NCBI RefSeq assembly: GCF_032854445.1
Contig: NC_088296.1
Coordinates: forward strand, 12,744,706 to 12,808,705
Reading direction: 5' to 3'
Length of the DNA: 64,000 nucleotides
Source of the DNA: Liolophura sinensis
Taxonomy: Eukaryota; Mollusca; Polyplacophora; Chitonida; Chitonidae
Positions 50,241-59,990 of the stretch are shown piece by piece; the first letter of the stretch is position 1, and the number at the start of each line of letters is the position of its first letter. The translations under genes were made by a program, and so were the position numbers. The notes below the pieces were generated by a model. It worked only from the letters and a program-made list of their open reading frames with translations. It was not told where the DNA came from and did no database searches.

Positions 50241-51560
50241 ATGGCTCTTCCCCACCCCGAATGCTGCCCGTCCGTCAGCAGTGAGTTTGATTTGTGGACC
50301 TTACCCCCGACCGATACCAGCGTTCGAGAAGGCCGCTGGGATGCTTACAGCCCCATTGCCAGCCTGAGTGATGTGGGACCTGTGGAATTTGTCATCACCA
50401 ACGCCGACGCAGACACTTACTTGGACTTGGCCAACACCATGTAGGCAAAAATCCTCAACGGGGACGGGACGGCTGTGGCGGCTGACAAGAAGGTGGCTCC
50501 GACTAACTTGTGGATACAATCCATGTGGCGACAGGTTGACGTCTCCCTGAACGATAAACTTATCACGCCGTCCACCAACATGTACCCATGCCGGGCTTAC
50601 TTGGAGACATTGTTGTCTTACGGTAAAGAGGCTAAAAAGAGCCAGCTGTCTGCTGCCTTGTGGTATGCGGACACCCCAGGAAAGTTTGACACGATGAGTG
50701 ACACCAACGCCGGGTTTGTCGACCGGCTGACCTGCACGGCTGAAAGTCGGTCGGTTGACATGCTGGGTCGCCTGCATTGTGACATGTTCCTGCAACACCG
50801 ACACCTGCTCAACAACGTCACGGTCCGCATCCGTCTCACCCCGGCTAAGGATTCGTTTGCTTTGATGTCCGATGAAGCCGCTCCCGGCTACAAGACCCGC
50901 TTGGAGGAGGTATTGATCTTTGTGCGTAAAGTGAACATCACCAGGGGTGTACAACTGGGGCATTAGAAAGCCTTGGCCAAAGCGCCTGCCAAGTACCCAA
51001 TCCGCCGCGTGCTGACCAAGTATTTCTCTGTCCCCAGAGGTCACACCCTCATCAATGAACAAAACCTATTTCTGGGCAGCTTACCGACACGTTTAGTGGT
51101 GGGGTGTGTGAGCAACAAGGCTTTTGACGGGGACTACACTAAAAACCCGTTTCGTTTCCGACACTACTACACAAACTTCGTCGCCTTGTACGTTGGCGGT
51201 CGTCAGATTCCAACCAAGCCCCTAACACCCGACTTTGAGAGTCGAGAATTTCATCCGCACGTACATGATCCTCTTTACCCACACGGGGAAAGCGTTTCAC
51301 GACGAGGGAAACAATATGTAGTGGGCACCACATTCGCCGAAGGCCACACACTGTTTTGTTTCGACTTGACCCCTAGCCTCCACGATGACCACCAACTGAA
51401 CCTGGTACAAAAAGGGGATTTGCGCCTGGAGATGCGGTTTGCCAAACCACTGCCGGAAACCATTAACGTGGTGTGCTACGCTGAATTCAGCAATATCATA
51501 GAAATAGACCAAAGCCGAAACGTGCTCTGTGACTTCGCCAGCCAAAAAACAAACAACAAT
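50241..51560 (+). pseudogene. Major capsid protein, unit 2 (broken)
   Basis: A 9-bp deletion creates a stop at 50,442 (ACCATGTAGGC). A TTG-to-TAG change stops it again at 50,964. Frameshifts lie near 51,240 and 51,320, and the natural stop is lost, so the last segment reads through into the protease leader. The C-terminal NVVCYAEFSNIIEIDQSRN block is intact. Confidence 0.92.
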
Positions 51561-51997
51561 ATGGACACGGTACAATTGCGACGTGTGCTACAAACAGACG
51601 TGTTTACCCGGGCCTTCGCTGAGGACGACATTGGGTCGCCGTCTTCATAGACCAGTGGTCCAACCCACCCCAACTCCGGGGCGAATACTTTGATTCCTAC
51701 GGACTCCCATCCCTCTACCCCGATATCACCGCTTGGCTTAACCGGGGAACACACCACTGGACGTGGAACGATCGGCGGCTGTAGAGTCTGGACACGACCG
51801 TGTGCGGTCAATATAGTGTGTATTACTTAACGCAGCGAGCTCGAGGCCGTCTCATGGATGCTATTGTACACACGTTGGACACAGCGTGCACGACCTACGA
51901 TAATGACTTACGGGTGTTCGATTGGGTGGATCGCCAGTTTGGGATTCATCCCTCGTTTTTTTCCACACCAATGGACTGTAAAACATACATCAAATAA
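51561..51997 (+). pseudogene. Adenain-like protease, unit 2 (broken)
   Basis: A deletion of roughly 150 bp removes the low-complexity insert and sequence up to the catalytic His block. A CAG-to-TAG change (51,781) stops the frame, and the catalytic Cys block reads VCGQYSVYYL. The C-terminus (CKTYIK then stop, 51,997) shows where the family's natural end probably lies. Confidence 0.9.
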
Positions 51998-52078
51998 CAT
52001 TCTTTCTTCCCAGTTCGATGTGTTATGCATTCCACGTTCTTGTTTTCCCTGTTCGACCTGTTACGCCATACAGTATGG

Positions 52079-52310
52079 AATAAAATGGTGGTTTGACTTT
52101 TGTTTTTTTTTTATTATGAGGACTACCACAACAGCATGCAGACCAGCTATACCACACTGATACACTGACCCAGTCACCGCCTGTTACATCGTCATACATT
52201 GTTGCGTCATACATTGTTACCAGGCCGTCTGCGGTATACCGGCAAAGCACCGCTCGGCAACAGTGTATGGCGATGTACCAGACACGACAAGTCGGGTCAG
52301 TGTGTCAGGC
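52079..52310. terminator. Late poly(A) signal and convergent intergenic region, unit 2
   Basis: AATAAA at 52,079, then modules at 52,155 and 52,293 around the hairpin GTCATACATTGTT ... AACAGTGTATGGC (right arm with two changes). Same layout as 21,237-21,493. Confidence 0.7.
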
Positions 52311-52487
52311 TATTACGGCTGCCGGCCCGCCGCCCCCCGCTAGGCGTTTTTAACTTTTTAACGTATGTGCCACTGCGAATGATAAAACACATGAAAAAAA
52401 TTGTACAATTACAAAAATGGGAAGACTGTGTCTGGTGTGGGGCTTCTTTTCTTTCTTTTTTTTTTTAGTGCTTAGATTGAGAAAGTA

Positions 52488-52523
52488 CTCTTTCGGGAAG
52501 AGTTGGTTGGCCTGAAAAGGGCC
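52488..52523 (-). terminator. Histone-type 3' stem-loop of PolB, unit 2 (one base lost)
   Basis: The minus strand reads GGCCCTTTTCAGGCC, one G short in the 3' arm, so the 6-bp stem is damaged. GAAAGAG remains 14 nt beyond. It lies 57 nt after the PolB stop. Confidence 0.8.
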
Positions 52524-52580
52524 GTTGGAAGTGTCACAAGAGCACAGGAGCCGGGTGTGTAGAGTATCCATAGTACCGTT

Positions 52581-55500
52581 CTACAGATCTAAATAGGTGG
52601 TGCTCACCCCGTCGGGAGCACTTTTCGCTTCCCGTAAGAGTATGTGAATGCGTCTTTGTGTTGAGTATACGAGTACATTGTATTGCCCCGCATCCGCATC
52701 CCTCGATTCACACCACTCGCGCTTTGGTGGTCGCGCAACACAGAGAGGTACACGGCCTTGTCCACACCTCGTGCGCTCACACCTTTGCAGGAGAGTTTGT
52801 CTTTGGTGTTGGATTCCCGCCGTAACAATAATAAGTCTTGGAACATAAACTGACGATGGCATCACCGGTCCACTCGACTGTGAAAAGCCCCGGTGTGCGC
52901 TTATCGTGGTCGTAATGGTCGCGGACGGGGTAACCACGCATCCCACTCGGTCTCGTACACGGCTCGCAGCTCGGGTTTGACGAGGGATTCCCAGTCTGGG
53001 TCAGACCAAGCCATGTAAGCAGAGTCTGTGTCCATCTCACAGTACTGCCAATCCGCCTTGTCGAAAAAACGAGCCATGAAATCGTAATAAAATTCCAGCA
53101 TGCGGACTTTGGCATACTGGTAGACCATACACCCTATTTGCAAGGGGAGACTGTAGCGAATGGTCTTCTTGCTACTCGTCACTTCAAAGGTGGTCTCGTC
53201 GATGGGGTGGACGGTTCGACACCGAACACTCTCCAGTAATTTTCGTGTTTTTGCCAGATCGCAGATTTTGACATCCACGTGTCGGTCTTGATTGGTGACG
53301 GTTTTTCCATAACCTGAATTCCCCAACAGCTTCATCGTCTCCCCGATCAGGGCTTTGTTCGGGTCGACATCTCCCTCCCGTCGAGCTTGGGTGACGGCGT
53401 CTGCGAAGGATTCGAACGCTCGCTCCGGTGTGTATTCCATCGCTTGGTAGACGTGTGTGACGACCAATCCCCGACCGAGATACCATTGGAGCAGAGGTGT
53501 GGCTAGCAGAATTTGCTTCCCAAACATGCTCCCGATCAGCAAACGCCTGGGTGTGGGCATGATGTCATTCACAGCCGCGAACTCTGCCATGGTAGGGCCT
53601 ACATCAGCCCGACTCACCTCGGTGTTTTTAAAGATGGGTGGGCATTCGGCAAAGTCCGCTTTGAGGTGGTCCGGCACGTGGATGTCACATTCCACAAATC
53701 CAAACAACTGACCTTGAATGACAGCCTCCATGAGCTGAGCTTGTGTCTTGGGCTGTCGCTGTGTCGGGGGTAAACCGTACTGTTGAAGGAAGTCCCGTAA
53801 GGCTGGGTTTGTCGTGCGTTGGCGGTGGAACTCGCACTCCCATATCGTTACCAATGGATAGCCCTGGGAGCGAATGTATGCGTCGTTCGCATCCACCTCC
53901 CGCCGTAAGTCCTGGGGGCTTAATCCCCGCCGCTCGATGTAACACACCTTTCCCGGGCGAGGGTGATTCAGGTGACAGCCGTGATAGTGGAAATAACACC
54001 CGTGGAATTGAAACACAGTAGGCTGTCCGTCGATATAGGCGAACCCGTCTACGGGGAGTTGTCGGTCACCGATCCGCTTCTCGGTGTGATTGAGTCGGTG
54101 ACGGATTGATACCCCCAGCTGCTGTGACTTCCAGTCCAGCCATTTTTCAGCCAGACGGGTGGCGGTGCCGGAGGGAACGAACTTCTCTCCCCCGTTCCGA
54201 CGGTGCCAACGGACGCAGTGACCCGCCGGCATAGGTGAGGCCAGGCAGTACAGGTATAGCGCGTTGGCATCGAATCCCACGATGCGCTGACACAGCTTTC
54301 CGCCACGTATACGGGTCACGCCTCGTTCGTGGTAGCGGTGGAAAATGATGCTCGGCCCACCCACGATGTTTTTCTTGAGGCAATCGTGCATGTCTTTGTC
54401 TTTCTCACCGACGAGGGTGAACACGGAGCGTAAATCATGGAATAAGTAGTGGAGGGTAAGCCCTGGTATGCTAATGCAGTCTTTGAAGACATCCACATGC
54501 ATGGTTCGGTAGAACACCGACATTTTCTCCGCAGCCTCCATGAAAGGAATGACGTCTAGGTTATTATACCACCGCAGCAAGTCTTTGACGGTCCGCATGC
54601 CGTGCTCTCGCCACACCGTCTGTAAGGTCTTGTACTCTGCGTCCGTACACGGCTGGTGGGTGAGATCATTGTCGAAAGCATGCTGCGGTGGCAGTGTGGT
54701 TTCCTCCAGCCGGGCCAGGGAGTCTATGTAGCTGTAACAAAATTTCCCTTTGGTCATGTGACAGTCGTAAGCTTTCACCCACTTGTCGTAACTGTAATTC
54801 GGGGCCAGGTAATTCCGAATGTCCAGAAATTTCAGCTGCGGTGTGGTGAGGGCCATGTGATTATTGTTCCACTTAATCACATACTCCAAATCACCGCTCT
54901 GGACCAGGTGGGGGTAAAGCTGTTGTTTTGATTAAGTTCAGGTCATAGTTACCCAAGTTAAAGCCGAGGACGGGGAGCTGGTCATATAGGTCACGAATCT
55001 GTCCCGCACTCGGCGCGTGTAAGACGGTTTCTTCTCGTCGGGATCGATCCGCTCGTCTAAGGCGTCCAGGATGTAAGCATAACGCTCGTGGAGATAGGCG
55101 CTACTGATCTCGCTGATGGTGTTGAGGTAAGCCATCATTTGCTCGACGAGTGCCTGGGGATCGCCGGTGGAGATGAAACACACGGGCTGGTCGTAATCCG
55201 GTACATTAGAGTTGACGCTGACACTCATGGGGATGTGTTGAGCCGTCCATTCCGTCGAGCCAGTCGCCGCATCGTCCACCGGGTTCGCCGGAGCTAAGTA
55301 CGCCTCAAAGTCGTAAAACACGCTCGGTACGGGAAGATGCCGTCGTCACTGGAGTTCGATCCCCATGTCCGCTAACGTTTCGAAAATGGTGGGCCGAGTG
55401 CGGAAGACACCCCCCGGGTATTTCGTTGAATGGCGTCGGTGCACGTTTGACCGTGCCGTCGTAACTCCCACAGTGTCCGAAAACTCTTCTGGCACACCTG

Positions 55501-56247
55501 GCAGGTGAAAGATCGAGCATAACGTCCCATGTCTTTGATATAGCTGAAATGCCGCTGGTACAGGTTTAACCGCAGGGTAGGGGGAGAATAGCGCTCGGCA
55601 CTGCGGTGAATGAGTTGTGCTGAGTACGACCTGTCCATGGGGATGAGCTGGTAAACTTGAATATTCACTTGAAACAGGCTTTCCACCGTGTCCAGCGCAC
55701 TGAGGGGTACTCCGCGGAAATACCTCGGCTCCATCTCCATTTCCTCCAGATACCTGCGGTAATACACCTCAGCCTGGGCGTCGCAGTTTTTGGGGTCGGC
55801 CTGGTCTAGATGGACGGCCAGACACCGAAACAAACACAAATAGTCCCTGTAAGGACCATGAGCTCCACCCACCAACGTGTGTAACCCCTTGTTTCCCGTC
55901 AGTAGTCGGTTGGTCTTCGTAAATCTCGTCTACATAGGCTGGGATAGCACCGAGATCACTCAGTCGGTAATTATAGCAGTCTTGAATTGGTTTGTGGCCA
56001 TGGAAATGCGTTCTGATCGATCGCCAATGTCGCTGGTACAACTCCCGTACGTCACTGTCACCGCTCGGCAAGACAGCCTCGTGAGGCTGTACCGGTCGGG
56101 CTCGAACTGGCTCGTTGGACTTTGTTTTTTCTTTTCTTCTTCTTCTTTCAGCGAGGTATCCGCCGCTAAACTCACTTGAGCTTTACTCGTGCTGGGTTTG
56201 TTGTCGTCGGTGGTGGTGGTGGTAGATGAAACAGGTCTCTGTAACAT
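52581..56247 (-). pseudogene. Protein-primed DNA polymerase B, unit 2 (broken)
   Basis: The C-terminal two thirds (54,889-52,901) are one long open frame of 662 codons. It contains WYNNLDV, GFDANALYLY, the Cys/His-rich FQFHGCYFHYHGCH insert, KLLGNSGYGKT and MDTDSAYM. Breaks: a frameshift near 52,920, an extra T near 54,927, a shift near 54,985, indels near 55,320-55,350, a loss of about 310 bp near 55,900 (matching 25,100-25,410), and shifts in the N-terminus near 56,090. Its lesions differ from unit A's PolB, so the two copies decayed independently. Confidence 0.93.
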
Positions 56248-57289
56248 AGAAGGGTGTAGAAGTTTTAACCCAGGTAAACCCTAGACATACTCTATATACA
56301 TACTATTGTACATATGTACATATGTTCCGCTAAAAATTTATATAATACATAGGAGTCATTCCGATAGATATCAACCCTAGCATGACACACTGACCCAGTC
56401 CTTTTTTAATACATAAAACATAGGAATCATCCAGATAGGTATTCCCGTTCCCCATTGTTGAGGAAACATTGTCAGCTGTGCTTTGTTTTACCACGTGGTT
56501 TTTGTTTGGACACGTGGTTTTTGTTTTGAACTACAGCGCCATCTATGATGTCCAATAATTATTGTTTTATTCAAATTTACATAGAAAAGGCACCACATCC
56601 AGAGAATATAACCACAGAAACGTGTAAGGCAACATATAGGTTAAAAAAATAAGCTGATAACTTGGAGGGATACGGTTACGTAGCACTCGCTGTTCCACTG
56701 CGAAAAGCAGTTCACCTGCGAGTCTCAAGTATCGAAAACTGAACCGTTCATAGTACAAAATATGAGAAGAGCCCTACAGCGCCATCTATGATGCTCAATA
56801 ATTATTGTTTTTTTCGTATACTGTTACAAACATGTAACATGAGATAGCTCTTACTGTCTTGTATTAACTTTCAAGAAGCAAAGCGGGTTCGGGGCGAAAA
56901 GAAGACATCTAAGCCTACAATGACCACTTATTTAACTGACACTTATACACGTAGAAATCACAACCACCAGCCGATGTGGGGGGGTAGGTTGGTCAGTATT
57001 AGACATATTGCATATATATAAGATATATACATAGCAGGTGAGTTGAACACAACCCCGGCTGACAACAATATAGCGTCACGCGCACAGCTCTGCCAGGCTG
57101 ATGATTCTGTATGAAACGGGCGGGAGAAAACATAAAAGCCCGCTCGCACTCATCATCCAATCAGTGGGCTGATAATTCCTTTTGTCGTGCTTTCGCCCAG
57201 GCCAGGGTTAGAAGTATATATAGCATAACCGTGGGAGTGAGTTGGTCAGACTGAGCACAAATTATCTACAGCTATTATCGACAGTTATT
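56248..57289. promoter_or_regulatory. Divergent spacer between PolB and the third RING copy
   Basis: It begins like 25,761 onward, with one 65-bp module (56,341-56,400). It then diverges into unit-specific DNA with an E-box phrase (ACACGTGGTTTTTGTTTTGA, 56,510-56,529) and a CAGCGCCATCTATG repeat pair (56,532 and 56,775). It rejoins the common spacer at ACTGTTACAAACATGTAACA (about 56,820). The RING promoter segment follows (57,030-57,235) with CATCCAATCAGTGGGC and TATATATAG at 57,214-57,222. Confidence 0.65.
56532..56812. repeat. Direct repeats flanking a 205-bp insert
   Basis: ACAGCGCCATCTATGATG followed by TCCAATAATTATTGTTTT at 56,533 recurs at 56,776 with one change (TCCAAT to CTCAAT). The 205 bp between them has no match elsewhere in the window. 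It could be a small insertion with long flanking duplication or a duplicated repeat. Confidence 0.6.
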
Positions 57290-58496
57290 ATGGCTCTTTT
57301 TTGGGGGGATTACGATAATGAGTGGGCTGAGACCCCATCCTCAGAGAGTGAGGAATCGCCATGGGATGAAGACGAAGAACCTTGGACTTGGACTCCCCCG
57401 TCCTCCCCACTAATCGTCATACCAGAGTCACCAGAACAACAACAACAGCCTGATACGCAAAATGTAGAACCAACCGAACAACAGCACCAGCTGGAAAATG
57501 CAGAACTAGCCGAACAACAGCCCCAGCTGGAATCGAACCTCGACCGGGGAAGGCGAGCCGGGCCCTGCACCTGCGCAGGGTGCGGTCGAGTGAGAGAGGA
57601 AGTCATGGCGACACCCCCCAACACCACCACCGACCCACCATCACCAAACACCCGAGCCGGGCGTGGGCGAGGTAGATTTGCAGAATTAATAGCCCTCGCC
57701 CGGGTTTGACGCAACCCAATATTAACCGGTTCTTCCGACCGAGGAGTTCCCGGGGGCGAGGCGTCGGGCGGGGGCTACCCCGGCGGCTACCCCGGCGGCT
57801 TGAGCTGGAAGACACAGCCGAAGCGGAGGACGAAGAACGTTAACGTGGGAGTTCGAATCCAGGACACGGCGAGAGTGAGCGGTTGTCGGAAAGAACACCA
57901 CCTCCATCACCACCTGGCTGGCTATCCTCTCGTCGGGTCGGCCCCGAGTTCACGTCCCACCCCAGCCTCGGGGTGGTGACACCCGCCGTGGGGTGACAGC
58001 TCCACAGCCAATACCAGTCGAGCAAGCGGGGGAGGTGAGGCCTGTCAACTCCCAAAATTACATTAGCCTAGAAGACAGGCAAGCCATAGTTCGTCGCACT
58101 GAGGCTCGATTGCGAGCCGACCCTCCCCTGCAGTGGTTTTAAATCCCGCGGCGGTGGAAGCAATACCACTGACGCCAGCTCCGGGGTCGACCCCACCACC
58201 ACAGCCGCACCAGTACCAGCGTCATCAACACCAGCCAACTAACCACCAGCCAACCCACCATCACCTGAGAGCGGTGCAGGTGAGGGACTTGCTGCGTCCC
58301 CACAGGGGAGGAGGAGACACACATCGGACGATTTTCCGACACGTGGGTGTCGGATTGTTATGTAAGAGCGTCCGATGCGTGTCTCTTACCCTGTGGGCAT
58401 GCAGCGATTTGCCTTACCTGTGCTCGTCGTCTCGCACCCCAGCGGTGCCCATTTTGTAATTTGTATATATTACGTATTATTCGTCTCTTTTATTAA
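57290..58496 (+). pseudogene. RING-finger gene, third copy (dead)
   Basis: The ATG at 57,290 opens a 139-codon acidic frame with SESEESPWDEDEEPWTWTPP, then the hydrophobic PLIVIPESPE core (SUMO-interaction-like), Gln-rich text and CTCAGCGRVREE. Later coding text (NYISLEDRQAIVRRTEARLR) is in another frame and stops at 58,141. The RING core DACLLPCGHAAICLTCARR is readable, but a missing T in TGTCGGATTGTTAT (58,349) shifts the first CxxC pair out of frame. It is more diverged in sequence than the other two copies. Confidence 0.8.
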
Positions 58497-58599
58497 TTGT
58501 TTGTCAATCTTGTTTTAATCGTTTTTCATGTTGTGAACCTGTTGTATTTGTTGTTTTAAAAAAGAAAAAAAGAAAAAAAAAAAACAAGGTCATCTCCGT
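58497..58599. other. Right edge of unit 2
   Basis: RING 3' UTR ending in an A-rich tract (58,556-58,586), after which retrotransposon sequence begins. The histone-type stem-loop expected next is absent, so the unit is truncated here. Confidence 0.6.
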
Positions 58600-59660
58600 G
58601 TGGGGTTGGTAATAGCCATGCACCCCACATGTATCACCTAAATCGTCAGCACCTGAAACCTGAGGTCTCACTGGGAAGAATACCTGAAAGTATTCAAAAC
58701 CATATCTAGAATTAACTGTTGGAGTAAAGATGAACAGGCTGATCATTTGTTTTCCCATTTAACAGGAGCAGCCAGATACTTGCTTGTACTTTATCTGAAA
58801 GGAAGTAACATGATTACGATAGCTTAGAGACGGCTTTCGATGACAGATTAGGGCCAGAGGTCAAGCTGAACTGTACTTGGCCGAATTAAGGGGAAGGCGG
58901 CGTGGTGAAAGGGGAGGTCTCCGAGAGTAAGGGCAGGCCGTCTGTAAACTCTCCACCACGGCATGTCCTGGTATGTCACCAGGATAGACTGGCTAAAATT
59001 CATTTCATTGATGCTCTGGAAGAATATAAAATGAGAATGCAGGTTCAACAGTAAACCCAATACTTTACAAGATGCAGTGACACTGGCATTAGAAATTTAG
59101 TGATACTGGAAAATTGAAGAACATCGTGAAAACTATGTTTCACTTCGCAGAAATGTGAGGGAAATTTTTGCCGGGAATCGTGATGAAAAATTACAGTCAG
59201 GAACTGACGAACTGGAGAGAAAATTAGCAGAGATGACAAATCGTCATTACGCTCAGAGGAGTGGGAATATTCCCGATCTGGGAAACAGAATCTAAAGGAC
59301 ATAGAATGCTTCCTCTGTCATAAAGCTGGACATTACAAAACGAAACTGTTCATTAAATAAGGATAGGAATAAAGTCAGCAATCGGGAAACGGTGGTCAGC
59401 CGACCCAAAGGGACTGGGGTCGGTTGTAAACAATCAGTACCGATAACCGCAGGAAATTACAGTTTTAATTTCCCCATACGATATCGCACCTTACAGATTC
59501 CCCCCCCCCCCCACCCTTGAACCAGCCAGTAGGTGTAGACAATGTAGCTTCGTCTATTACTGAAGTAGGGTTGGAAGATGACAGTGCGATATATGTTTCT
59601 GGACATGTTGGCAATAGCAAAGTTTTATGTCTGGTTGACACTGGTCATGTGTAACTTTAA
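58600..59660 (+). pseudogene. Gypsy-like LTR retrotransposon gag-protease remnant
   Basis: Scattered frames read as gag: EEYLKVFKTISRINCWSKDE (about 58,670), LTGAARYLL, then FIDALEEYKMRMQVQQ (about 59,010). A zinc knuckle follows at 59,302-59,343, CFLCHKAGHYKTKL, whose last Cys is replaced. An aspartic-protease block VSGHVGNSKVLCLVDTGH (about 59,597-59,650) carries the DTG catalytic triplet. Stops and shifts lie throughout. No reverse transcriptase or LTRs follow. A run of about 13 C at 59,499-59,512 interrupts it. Confidence 0.75.
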
Positions 59661-59945
59661 TTTCTGAAAATGTTTATTTCAGTTTGCCAGTCATCTATGA
59701 GGATTCTTGGCACAGCTGAACTTGATATTGGAATCTTGTCTCAACCTACCATTACAACTGGCCATATCAAAGAACGGGAAAATTAGATGGACATGGTCTA
59801 TCGTTTACAAGAAACTCTCAACTCAAACCCTAAATTGGCTCATACAGATAGACAGAAGTGCTACGCGGGAACAGAATTCAAACCTTGCACTATTAAATCA
59901 CCAAACTCACAATAATGAAGTGAACAGACAATGTTAACTGACCAC

Positions 59946-59949
<4 letters not shown>

Positions 59950-59987
<38 letters not shown>
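59950..59987. repeat. (TA)n microsatellite
   Basis: About 19 TA units. Confidence 0.97.

Positions 59988-59990
<3 letters not shown>

Larger units (their letters stand above)
37071..58590 (+). mobile_element. Polinton/Maverick unit 2: head-to-tail, decayed, no TIRs
   Basis: This region repeats unit A's gene order but starts within PolB. It runs PolB N-fragment, spacer, RING, 150-bp repeats and promoter, then directly the PC4-like gene, integrase, late cluster, PolB, spacer and RING. It therefore spans a little more than one unit, as expected for part of a tandem array. Identity to unit A is high throughout, but many genes carry stops, frameshifts or deletions. The left edge coincides exactly with the end of unit A. 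The right edge is an A-rich tract at 58,556-58,586. Confidence 0.85.
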
